Shown piece by piece: positions 56,801 to 64,000 of a stretch of DNA of 64,000 nt (position 1 is the stretch's first letter; each line of letters begins with the position of its first letter). The notes beneath the pieces are model-generated. The model was not told the DNA's origin. It was given only the letters and a program-made list of their open reading frames with translations, and did not search any database. Where the stretch lies: assembly GCF_024343735.1 (NCBI RefSeq), contig NZ_RJUE01000002.1, positions 248,001 through 312,000 on the forward strand, in the 5' to 3' direction. The translations under genes were made by a program, and so were the position numbers. The DNA is from Lacihabitans sp. CCS-44. Lineage in GTDB: Bacteria > Bacteroidota > Bacteroidia > Cytophagales > Spirosomataceae.

Positions 56801-58702
56801 ATGAAAAAATACATTTTATACATTTCGTTCTTTTGTTTTTCTATTTCTGGACAGGCTCAGAAACCTTATTCTCAGCAGATGGTTGATTCATTTATAGGCT
56901 GGTATCCAGACTCTATTGTGGTGAAACCTCGGGTGAAATCTACTTGGGATTATGAGCAAGGATTGATGCTTAAAGCCATAGAAAAAGTGTGGCGACGAAC
57001 GGCTGATACCAAATATTACGACTATATTTTGGCTGACATGAACCGTTTTGTAGCTGAAGATGGTATCATAAAAACCTACAAAACAGAGGATTATAATCTG
57101 GATAATATCAATTCTGGAAGAGCCTTGCTGATGTTATATCAACAAACACAACCTGGAAAAGACAAGTTTAAAAAGGCGGCAGATGTACTTTGGCATCAGC
57201 TTGAAAATCAGCCAAAAACCAAAGAAGGTGCTTATTGGCACAAACAACGTTATCCATATCAAATTTGGTTAGATGGACTTTTTATGGCCGAGCCTTTTTC
57301 GGCTGAATATGCCAAAATTTTTAATCATACTGAGCATTTTGACCATATCGCAAAACAATTTGCCCAAGTTGAAAAATACATGGTTGACCCTAAAACTGGT
57401 TTGATTTTCCATGGTTACGATGAATCGAAGTCCGAAAAATGGGCCGATAAAAAAACGGGACTTTCGCCACATTTTTGGAGTAGAGCCATTGGTTGGTACG
57501 GAATGGCTTTGGTTGAAGTCCTCGATTATTTTCCCGAAAATCATCCAGAAAGACCTAAGCTCATTAAATATTTACAAAGATTAGCACCGGTTTTGGCAAA
57601 ATATCAAGACTCAAAATCAGGTGTTTGGTATCAAATGACTGCTTTGGCAGGCAAAAAAGGCAACTATTTGGAAGCATCGGCCTCTTGTATGTTTGTTTAT
57701 ACATTGGCCAAAGCCTCTCGAATGGGCTACATCAGTCCTATTTATCAAGCCAATGCGAAGAAAGGCTATGCGGGCATTCTGAAAGAATTTGTTGAAAAAG
57801 AAGCTGATGGAAGTTTGGCACTGCAAAAGACGGTTTCAGTCGGCGGTTTGGGTGGAAATCCTTACAGAGATGGTACTTATGAGTATTATTTGAGCGAGCC
57901 GCTTCGCAAGAACGATTTGAAAGGTGTTGGTCCATTCATTTTTGCTAGTATTGAGATGGAGATTTTGGAAGAAAATAATATTGGAAAAGGTAAAAAAGTG
58001 GCCTTGGATTATTACTTCAACCGAGAGTTTAGAAAAGATTGGAATGGCCAAAATGAGCAGTTCCATTATACCTGGGAAGACACTTATCACTCAGGTTTCT
58101 TGTGGTGGGGCGATGTTTTCAAAAACTATGGGGCCAAACTTACGGCAATAAAAGACAAACCAACCTCAGCCAATTTGAAAGGGCAAAATGTGTACATCAT
58201 CGTCGATCCTGATACAAAGAAAGAAACAGCTGCTCCAAATTTTATGGACAAAACTTCCATAGAAAATATCAAAAACTGGGTAAATGCTGGTGGTACTTTG
58301 GTGCTAATGGCCAATGATACAGCCAATTGCGAGATTCCAAAATTCAATGAACTCTCAAAAACTTTTGGGATTGCTTTTTCAGGTAAAAGCCGAAATATGG
58401 TGCAAGGAACACAATGGCATCAAGGTTTGGTGGATATTCCTTCTGGAAATCAGATATTTAATAATACCCAAAAAGTTTACGTGAAAGAGTTGGTGACACT
58501 TCAACTGAGCGGCAAGGCTTATCCAATCATTGAAGAAGGCGGTGACGTGATAATGGCCGCAACCAACTTTGGCAAAGGCCGAGTTTTTGTCATCGGTGAT
58601 CCATGGCTTTACAACGAATACGTGGATGGCCGAAGAATACCAAAAGAATATCAGAACTATCAGGCAGCCAAAGATTTGGCCAAATGGGTTTTGAGTAAAT
58701 GA
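56801..58702 (+). CDS. GH105 unsaturated rhamnogalacturonyl hydrolase with C-terminal domain
   Basis: A 633-residue exported enzyme (signal peptide ending FSISGQAQ). The (alpha/alpha)6 barrel of GH105/GH88 spans about residues 25-400. PYQIWLDGLFMAEPF near 150 carries the general acid/base Asp, and LSPHFWSRAIGWYGMAL near 225 and YLEASASCMFVYTLAKA near 290 are typical helices. It releases the unsaturated galacturonate left by rhamnogalacturonan lyases. Residues about 455-633 form an additional GATase-like/DUF4350-type domain (VYIIVDPDTKKE, FGKGRVFVIGDPWLYN), as in the longer YesR-like proteins. It lies 179 bases after the cupin gene. Confidence 0.9.
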   Translation: MKKYILYISFFCFSISGQAQKPYSQQMVDSFIGWYPDSIVVKPRVKSTWDYEQGLMLKAIEKVWRRTADTKYYDYILADMNRFVAEDGIIKTYKTEDYNLDNINSGRALLMLYQQTQPGKDKFKKAADVLWHQLENQPKTKEGAYWHKQRYPYQIWLDGLFMAEPFSAEYAKIFNHTEHFDHIAKQFAQVEKYMVDPKTGLIFHGYDESKSEKWADKKTGLSPHFWSRAIGWYGMALVEVLDYFPENHPERPKLIKYLQRLAPVLAKYQDSKSGVWYQMTALAGKKGNYLEASASCMFVYTLAKASRMGYISPIYQANAKKGYAGILKEFVEKEADGSLALQKTVSVGGLGGNPYRDGTYEYYLSEPLRKNDLKGVGPFIFASIEMEILEENNIGKGKKVALDYYFNREFRKDWNGQNEQFHYTWEDTYHSGFLWWGDVFKNYGAKLTAIKDKPTSANLKGQNVYIIVDPDTKKETAAPNFMDKTSIENIKNWVNAGGTLVLMANDTANCEIPKFNELSKTFGIAFSGKSRNMVQGTQWHQGLVDIPSGNQIFNNTQKVYVKELVTLQLSGKAYPIIEEGGDVIMAATNFGKGRVFVIGDPWLYNEYVDGRRIPKEYQNYQAAKDLAKWVLSK

Positions 58703-58713
58703 GTTATTAATTG

Positions 58714-58815
58714 CACACGGATTAACACAGATTTGACACGGATTTCCTTTTTTTTTATAAATAAATCCAAAAAAATATTTATCCGTGTCTGATCTATCAA
58801 ATCCGTGTTCTAATC
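58714..58815. repeat. Imperfect palindromic intergenic repeat (ACACGGATT family)
   Basis: The left part (58714-58745) contains ACACGGATTAACACAG and GACACGGAT. The right part (58781-58815) contains ATCCGTGTC and AAATCCGTGTTCTAATC, its inverted counterparts with a nine-base insertion. It fills the gap between the GH105 and pectinesterase genes and would fold into a long imperfect hairpin in RNA. Confidence 0.7.
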
Positions 58816-58831
58816 ATTCTATTTATCATAA

Positions 58832-59887
58832 ATGAAAAATATTCTAATCTTATTTTTACTATTTTCATTTCAATTAAAAGCCCAAACTATCACGGTGGCT
58901 AAAGATGGAAGTGGAGATTTTACGTCTATTCAGAAGGCCATTGAAAGCTTTAAGCCAGACAAAGAAAAGTACAAGACCATTTTAATAAAAAACGGTGTCT
59001 ACAATGAGAAACTTTGGATTGATGTGGCTCGGCATCATTTGGTTTTGAAAGGTGAAAGTACCAAAGGGGTTGTCATTACATTTACTCAAGCAAGAGATAT
59101 TTGGCGATGCGAAAACCCAAATGATTATGGTGCAGCCACTATCAATGTGATGGCTGCTGACGTGGTTTTTCAAAACTTAACAGTATTAAACGATTACGGA
59201 TTTAAGGCAAAAGGCGATACTACCATCGCTTGTTTAAATGAAGCAGGAAAAGTAAATCCTTCCACCGTTCAAAACTATGCTTTGCCAAGAGAAAATGGCG
59301 AAAAGGACGGCGAGAAAATAGTTAGAAAAGATGGGCATCAATTTGCTTTCAGATCTATGCCCGGTGCAACGCGACTTTCATTTATCGATTGTGTTTTTAG
59401 GTCGGGTGGCGGTGATACAGTGAGTCCGTGGGATGTAGAAGGGGGTATGTATTATTTCAAAAACTGCGAAATCGAGGGTCATGTAGATTTGTATTGTCCT
59501 CGTGGAAATGCATTGATTGAAAACTCAAAGTTTATTTGTCACAACATGAGTGCAGCCATTTGGCACGATGGTTCGGCCAAAGAAAGTGACAAGACAGTAT
59601 TAATAAATTGCTCATTTGAAGGCGATAAAGGTTTTAAACTGGGTCGATATCACCGAGAGGCTCAGATGTTCTTGATAGATTGTAAGTTTTCAGAAAACAT
59701 GGCGGATGCGTCCATTTATCAGTCGGGCGACAGGAAATTGCAGTGGGGACACAGGATATTCTACAAAAACTGCCACCGTGAAAACGGAGATTTTGCTTGG
59801 CACAAAGACAACACTTCGTTGAAGAAAAAAGATTTGAATTTCGAAAAAGTATTTGGGCAAAACTGGATTAAGCCGAGCCTCTATTGA
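58832..59887 (+). CDS. Pectinesterase (CE8 family)
   Basis: A 351-residue secreted protein (MKNILILFLLFSFQLKAQ) with a right-handed beta-helix. It opens TITVAKDGSGDFTSIQKAIE, the family N-terminal motif. Near residue 195, GDTVSPWDVEGG stands where the family has the catalytic Gln/Asp segment. Near 214, GHVDLYCPRGNALIENS corresponds to DFIFG-type sequence and supplies the second Asp. LGRYHREAQMFLIDC near 270 carries the substrate Arg. The motifs deviate from plant-type pectinesterases, as is common in Bacteroidota. It demethylates homogalacturonan. Its 3' end overlaps the opposite-strand GntR gene by 20 bases. Confidence 0.9.
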   Translation: MKNILILFLLFSFQLKAQTITVAKDGSGDFTSIQKAIESFKPDKEKYKTILIKNGVYNEKLWIDVARHHLVLKGESTKGVVITFTQARDIWRCENPNDYGAATINVMAADVVFQNLTVLNDYGFKAKGDTTIACLNEAGKVNPSTVQNYALPRENGEKDGEKIVRKDGHQFAFRSMPGATRLSFIDCVFRSGGGDTVSPWDVEGGMYYFKNCEIEGHVDLYCPRGNALIENSKFICHNMSAAIWHDGSAKESDKTVLINCSFEGDKGFKLGRYHREAQMFLIDCKFSENMADASIYQSGDRKLQWGHRIFYKNCHRENGDFAWHKDNTSLKKKDLNFEKVFGQNWIKPSLY

Positions 59888-60896
59888 TGATGTAAAATGG
59901 GTTTTTTTCGGAAACAAAGATCTTTTGCAAAACTACTTCTGCGGCTCTACGACCCATGGCCTCAAAATCAGTTGTGATAACCGTGATGTCCAAGACCTCT
60001 TTAAGCGTGGTTTCGTTAAACGAAATTATGCCCATATCTCTGCCTAAAACCAACTCATTCTTTTTGGAATATTTTATAACATCGGCTAAGTCGTACTCTT
60101 CAATGACTACATACAAAACATTGTTTTCGTGGTCTGCTAGAGCAGATTCTGCTGAAGAAAATACTTTGGCTGAGAGGTTATTGTAAGCACAAAAAGTCCT
60201 GAAACCTTTCATTATTTCGGCTGGATAATTGTTATCGTCTGGAAAAATGAGGTAAAGTTTATTGTATTTCTTTATTTTGGTCAAATTCTTCTCAAATGCT
60301 GAAAAAATATCTTGTTCAAAATCTTGATAAATAGTGGGAACGTCTTTTAGTTCATGTACGTATTTGTCGAGAAGAAGTAGTTCTGACTTGGGTATTTTGT
60401 TCAAAATAGGCAGAAAAACCTCCTTGCTTTCTAGAAAATGTGGCATAACCACATAGAAATTATATTTGCCTAGATTTCTGTCAATAATATCCTCAAATGA
60501 ATCAGCCGAATAGTTATGTATTTGCAAATCCACGATGCTGTTTTCACCAAGGCCTTTGAGTAAAGCGTAGTAAATCAGCTTTTTGTACGAGCTCATTTTA
60601 TTCATGACCAACAGGACCCGCATCTTGTTTTCCCTATTGGCTTTTACAAAATACCCTTTGCCGTGCACTGACTCTATAAATCCCAATCTTTTCAGCTCTC
60701 TGTAGGCTTTTTCTACGGTATCTCTAGAAAGCAAATGCTCAATGCTCAGCTCGGTGATAGACATCAGCTGGTCATTTTTCTTATAATACCCGCGTTCTAT
60801 GTCGTTTACGATGGCATTTACAATTTGCTTATACTTAGGGGTTTTGTCCTTTTCGTTGATAGATAATACCCTATTTAGATTCTCCGATTTCTTCAT
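59868..60896 (-). CDS. GntR family regulator with periplasmic-binding-protein-like sensor
   Basis: A 342-residue regulator. A GntR winged helix lies at about residues 18-85 (ELSIEHLLSRDTVEKAYREL then GFIESVHGKGYFV). A LacI/Peripla_BP-type ligand domain follows at 90-340 (MRVLLVMNKMSSYKKLIYYA; ending DFEAMGRRAAEVVLQ). This architecture is used in Bacteroidota for sugar-responsive control, for instance of rhamnose or arabinose genes. Lying in the middle of the pectin locus, it probably senses a rhamnogalacturonan-derived sugar. It is divergent from the rhamnose mutarotase gene. Confidence 0.93.
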   Translation of the reverse strand: MKKSENLNRVLSINEKDKTPKYKQIVNAIVNDIERGYYKKNDQLMSITELSIEHLLSRDTVEKAYRELKRLGFIESVHGKGYFVKANRENKMRVLLVMNKMSSYKKLIYYALLKGLGENSIVDLQIHNYSADSFEDIIDRNLGKYNFYVVMPHFLESKEVFLPILNKIPKSELLLLDKYVHELKDVPTIYQDFEQDIFSAFEKNLTKIKKYNKLYLIFPDDNNYPAEIMKGFRTFCAYNNLSAKVFSSAESALADHENNVLYVVIEEYDLADVIKYSKKNELVLGRDMGIISFNETTLKEVLDITVITTDFEAMGRRAAEVVLQKIFVSEKNPFYIINRGSA

Positions 60897-61144
60897 CCGA
60901 GGTCAATTAACATTAAATCTATCACAAATTAACCAATATTTTTGAAAGTATGTCTCCTGCACTCTTTTCTTCGCAATCGTTTCCGTAGATTCTTGGTGAG
61001 AAACATATGAGTGCAGGATTTGGATATTGCTCGTTATCAACTAAATTGCTTGAAGAATTCAAATTTGATAAACAAGCTTAGCGGTACCTTAAATAAAAAG
61101 ACTATTCCTAGCGTCATAGTGACCGTGCGGTAAAGAATATTTAT

Positions 61145-61459
61145 ATGACAAAACTCGCCTTTAAAATGAAGCTTTTTCCCGGAAAAGTGGAAGAATACCA
61201 AAAACGTCACGATGAAATTTGGCCTGAATTGGTGGATTTGCTTCACCAACATGGCATATCTGATTACTCCATATTTTTGGATGAAGAAACACTCAGCCTT
61301 TTCGGAGTTTTGAGTGTGGAAGACGAAACCCAAATGGACGAACTTCCGAAAACTGAAATCATGAAAAAATGGTGGGTCTATATGGCCGATATCATGGAAA
61401 CCAACCCAGACAATTCGCCGGTGAGTGTGAGTTTGAAGGATGTGTTTTATATGAGTTGA
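61145..61459 (+). CDS. rhaM: L-rhamnose mutarotase
   Basis: A 104-residue protein matching RhaM, which interconverts alpha and beta anomers of L-rhamnose. Family features include [20 protein letters not shown] near the N-terminus with its active-site His, [17 protein letters not shown] in the middle, and [18 protein letters not shown] near the end. The length is standard. L-rhamnose is released from rhamnogalacturonan-I, consistent with the surrounding genes. It is divergent from the GntR regulator, which may control it. Confidence 0.95.
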   Translation: MTKLAFKMKLFPGKVEEYQKRHDEIWPELVDLLHQHGISDYSIFLDEETLSLFGVLSVEDETQMDELPKTEIMKKWWVYMADIMETNPDNSPVSVSLKDVFYMS

Positions 61460-61521
61460 TTTAGTGATGAGTTCTGAGCTGTACTTGCCTAAAATTGAAT
61501 TTCTGATATTAACAAAAACCT

Positions 61522-61819
61522 GACCCAGAAAGGGTAAAATGTGAATAGCTCATGGGTGTAACCCATGGAATTTAATAGTTGACAATCAAAAGAGACCCTG
61601 AAAGGGTCAAATCTGAGTAACCATGGGTGAAACCCATGGACAAAGAAATAGAAAAAGCAATATGACCCTGAAAGTGTCGAATCCGAGTAACCAATGGTGA
61701 AAGCCATGGAATAGAATAAAGAGAATCAAAAGAGACCCTGAAAGGGTCAAATCCGAGTAACCATGGGTGAAACCCATGGGAAAAAGAATAAAGAGAATCA
61801 TAATGACCCTGAAAGGGTC
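61522..61819. repeat. Tandem repeat, about 70-bp unit, 4.2 copies, two palindromes per unit
   Basis: Copies of GACCCTGAAAGGGTC begin at 61522 (degenerate), 61594, 61664, 61734 and 61805, giving periods of 72, 70, 70 and 71 bases. Between them each unit holds CCATGGGTGAAACCCATGG (or variants) preceded by AAATCCGAGTAA. Each unit thus contains two hairpins. Most of the 416-base gap between rhaM and the second GH105 gene is this array. Frames seen across it are by-products of the repeat, not genes. Confidence 0.92.
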
Positions 61820-61875
61820 AAACAATATTCAGGGAGAAATAAACAACAAAACAATTTTTTTTAAAATCATAAGAA

Positions 61876-63225
61876 ATGAAAATTAAACTATTAATTACTA
61901 CCTTATTTTTAACAATAAACGCATTTGCTCAACGCAATGTAACCAATGCCAACGACAGCAACACGCCTTTGCATTTGTTACAACCTGACTATCCAGTTCC
62001 ATACGGAATTCCGAAAGTTGAAGATGTAAAGTCTTCCTTGAACAGGATTTATGAATATCTGAATAGCGTAACTCCCACGGCCTTCGTAGATAGTAGAACT
62101 GGCGAAGAAATCACAGATTTATCGAAAATAAACTCCACAACTGCTTTAAAAAAAGGTGATTACAGAATTGTGAGTTATGAGTGGGGCGTAACTTATGCTG
62201 CTATGTTGGCAGCGGCAAAAGCCACTGGAGATGATAAGTATAAGAAATATTCCATAGACAGACTAAAATTCATCTCCAATGCAGCACCGCATTTCAAAAA
62301 GACTTCAGAAGAGCACGCCGACTGGGCCACGGCTGGGCCATTGAGAGGACTAATAGCTCCGAAAGCTCTGGACGATTGCGGGGCCATGTGCACTGCTATT
62401 TTGAAAACTAAAATGGCTGGAGAAAGGCTTGATTCCCAGCTTTTGATTGATACGCACATCGATTACATAATGAAAAAAGAGCATCGATTGAAAGACGGAA
62501 CTTTGGCTCGTATGCGTCCACAGGCAGATGCACTTTGGCTTGATGACATGTTTATGGGTGTGCCAGCCTTAGCCAATATGGGTAAATTTACTGGTGATAA
62601 AAAGTATTATGACGAAGCAGTCAAACAAATTCAATTGTTTCATAATAAGATGTTTAACAAAGAAAAAGGCGTGTATATGCATGGCTGGATACAGGGTATG
62701 ACAGAGCATCCGCAGTTTCACTGGGCAAGAGCAAATGGATGGGCTATACTGACCAAAATAGAAGTTCTGGACGTTTTGCCAGAAAATCATCCTGGCAGAC
62801 CGATTATTCTTAAAATGTTAAAAGACCATATAAGAGGATTGGCCAAATATCAGTCAGGCTCAGGTTTTTGGCACCAATTGTTGGACAAAGAAGACTCATA
62901 TTTAGAGACTTCAGCAACTGCTATATATACCTATTGCATAGCCCACGCCATCAACAAAGGCTGGATAGATAAAATGGCCTATTCGCCCATGGTTATGTTG
63001 GGCTGGAATGCAGTTTCTACCAAAATCAATGAAAAAGGCCAAGTGGAAGGTACTTGTGTAGGTACGGGTATGGGTTTTGATCCAGCTTTTTATTACCACC
63101 GACCAGTGAGTCCATTTGCTGCTCATGGTTATGGACCCACCATATTTGCGGCTTCTGAAATCATTAATTTATTGAATAACAACAAGTTTGAGATAAATGA
63201 TAGCTCGGTACAGTTGAAAAAGTGA
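61876..63225 (+). CDS. GH105 unsaturated rhamnogalacturonyl hydrolase
   Basis: A 449-residue secreted enzyme (signal peptide MKIKLLITTLFLTINAFAQ) with a GH105-type (alpha/alpha)6 barrel and no extra C-terminal domain. DALWLDDMFMGVPAL near residue 219 carries the catalytic Asp. PQFHWARANGWAILTKIEVL near 280 and SGSGFWHQLLDKEDSYLET near 335 are conserved barrel segments. VGTGMGFDPAFYYHRPVS near 396 is typical of this subgroup. It complements the first GH105, probably acting on a different unsaturated oligosaccharide. It follows the palindromic tandem repeat. Confidence 0.9.
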   Translation: MKIKLLITTLFLTINAFAQRNVTNANDSNTPLHLLQPDYPVPYGIPKVEDVKSSLNRIYEYLNSVTPTAFVDSRTGEEITDLSKINSTTALKKGDYRIVSYEWGVTYAAMLAAAKATGDDKYKKYSIDRLKFISNAAPHFKKTSEEHADWATAGPLRGLIAPKALDDCGAMCTAILKTKMAGERLDSQLLIDTHIDYIMKKEHRLKDGTLARMRPQADALWLDDMFMGVPALANMGKFTGDKKYYDEAVKQIQLFHNKMFNKEKGVYMHGWIQGMTEHPQFHWARANGWAILTKIEVLDVLPENHPGRPIILKMLKDHIRGLAKYQSGSGFWHQLLDKEDSYLETSATAIYTYCIAHAINKGWIDKMAYSPMVMLGWNAVSTKINEKGQVEGTCVGTGMGFDPAFYYHRPVSPFAAHGYGPTIFAASEIINLLNNNKFEINDSSVQLKK

Positions 63226-63278
63226 TTTTTTAATTTAAACACATACCCACATAGGGAGCATAGATTTTTAAAATAATC

Positions 63279-63319
63279 ATAGGCATAGCGGATTTATTCA
63301 CTATGCCTATTTTCATTTT
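63279..63319. terminator. Hairpin terminator between convergent genes
   Basis: ATAGGCATAG (63279-63288) and CTATGCCTAT (63301-63310) form a ten-base stem with a 12-base loop, followed by TTTCATTTT. It lies between the converging GH105 gene and the minus-strand gene and could serve both. Confidence 0.7.
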
Positions 63320-63339
63320 AGGAAAGTTTGTATTTGGGG

Positions 63340-63798
63340 TTATTTTTTCAAAGCAAATCTTGCTGAAAAACCTAAGTTTGTTACATAAAGACCTGGGTCA
63401 TTGATGAAGTTAAGTTCGGGTTTCCAGTCCACACTCAGATTAAGTGGAATTTCGGAGAAAGTATGCTCTAATCCAAGAATACCATCCGCACCAACTTGCA
63501 CATAATTGTCATAATAATAGTGTTTTCTATATCTGTTGGCCGCTCCAGCATGACCGCCCACACCATAATACCACCTCCATTGGCCTGTTGAGAAGGCCTT
63601 TTGGTGCCATTCGGCCAGTAAAGTGGCTTTTGCACCATTTCCAAAACTATTCAGTAGAGCCTCCAAAGATGCTTTTTTGCCGTTATTTACTTTGAAGGTG
63701 ATACCCGGACTGCCGTCAAATCTTGCTCCAAAGGCATATTTGTATTGAGCAGAAGCTGAAAAACTGATAAGTAGAAAAAGAAAAATTAAGTGTTTCAT
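63340..63798 (-). CDS. Small outer-membrane beta-barrel-like protein of unknown function
   Basis: A 152-residue protein from the ATG read from 63798, which opens a signal peptide (MKHLIFLFLLISFSASAQ); an earlier in-frame ATG at 63819 is less likely. The mature part alternates strands of hydrophobic and polar residues rich in Tyr, Trp and Gly (RWYYGVGGHAGAANRY, VQVGADGILGLEHTF) and ends LGFSARFALKK. This fits a small eight-stranded barrel. No named family is recognised. It lies at the right edge with nothing coding after it in the window. Confidence 0.82.
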   Translation of the reverse strand: MKHLIFLFLLISFSASAQYKYAFGARFDGSPGITFKVNNGKKASLEALLNSFGNGAKATLLAEWHQKAFSTGQWRWYYGVGGHAGAANRYRKHYYYDNYVQVGADGILGLEHTFSEIPLNLSVDWKPELNFINDPGLYVTNLGFSARFALKK

Positions 63799-64000
63799 AA
63801 TTTCAGATTTTTTTTCCAAAATTACGATTACACCTTTTTTTTAGTTTATAAATCTGGTTAAATTTCCCTTAAACTTTGTCTATAAGAATAGTACAAAAAG
63901 CCAGTTTTAAACTTTTGAGAATCAAGCAATATTCTAATAATCAATATCTTGTAAACTAAGAAAACTTAAATTGAAATTAAATTTGCCAACTCATCACTAA

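Noticed and set aside
61489-61825. Minus-strand frames across the tandem repeat that read like repeated short proteins.
   Set aside because: They translate the palindromic repeat and have no start context, conserved core or neighbours; the DNA repeat explains them.

Overview
The window reads as chromosomal DNA of a member of the Bacteroidota, most likely the order Cytophagales. It is AT-rich and gene-dense. Start sites have few strong Shine-Dalgarno sequences, several upstream regions contain the TANNTTTG -7 box typical of this phylum, and the gene content is characteristic: ~800-residue FtsX/MacB-type permeases without a partner ATPase, TonB-type barrels, DUF4097, DUF5916, LruC and NIPSNAP proteins, and twin-arginine leaders on oxidoreductases. 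The genus assignment is inference; no rRNA or other marker gene is present.

Region 1 (1-24 kb). Five paralogous FtsX/MacB-like permeases occur: three in tandem at the left edge and two standing alone at 14.4 and 21.4 kb. GC-rich inverted repeats fill the junctions of the tandem array, supplying the stop codon of one gene and abutting the start codon of the next. The two solitary permeases share an unusual upstream architecture: a TGTYCRTTTTYGGACR palindrome, 53-54 bases, a sigma-54-like GG-N10-GA element, a mini-ORF, and a hairpin overlapping its stop codon. Between them lie an ECF sigma factor fused to membrane segments and a plug-like tail, a second ECF sigma/anti-sigma/DUF4097 operon, a DUF5916 outer-membrane protein, an S41 peptidase, an esterase and a Gfo/Idh/MocA oxidoreductase.

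Region 2 (24-37 kb). An outer-membrane beta-barrel protein, a NIPSNAP protein and a Wzx-type flippase lead into an unstable stretch. It holds a zeta-like kinase with a tiny upstream partner, a HIT protein, a Phd/PIN toxin-antitoxin pair, a DUF3472 lipoprotein gene broken by one in-frame stop, and a second, truncated copy of that gene fused tail-to-tail to the 3' end of an unidentified gene. A LruC lipoprotein follows.

Region 3 (37-51.5 kb). MurE and UxuA are followed by a long minus-strand run. From 51.46 to 45.6 kb it encodes a UbiA prenyltransferase, a type III polyketide synthase, a methyltransferase, an FAD oxidoreductase, YceI, an ATP-grasp protein and a YHS protein. It continues with a Crp/Fnr regulator, a DM13 lipoprotein, an outer-membrane protein, a DinB-fold protein and an NRDE protein. 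The enzymes suggest a prenylated, methylated polyketide lipid, possibly a redox carrier, with periplasmic lipid-binding and electron-transfer proteins encoded alongside. This is the best candidate for a little-described system here.

Region 4 (51.5-64 kb). A Tat-exported serine hydrolase and a decayed HigB/intact HigA module precede a pectin / rhamnogalacturonan-I utilisation locus: two esterases, a KdgF-like cupin, a GH105 hydrolase with an extra C-terminal domain, a pectinesterase, a GntR-type sensor-regulator on the opposite strand, L-rhamnose mutarotase and a second GH105. Three different palindromic repeat families occupy its junctions. No SusC/SusD pair lies inside the window.
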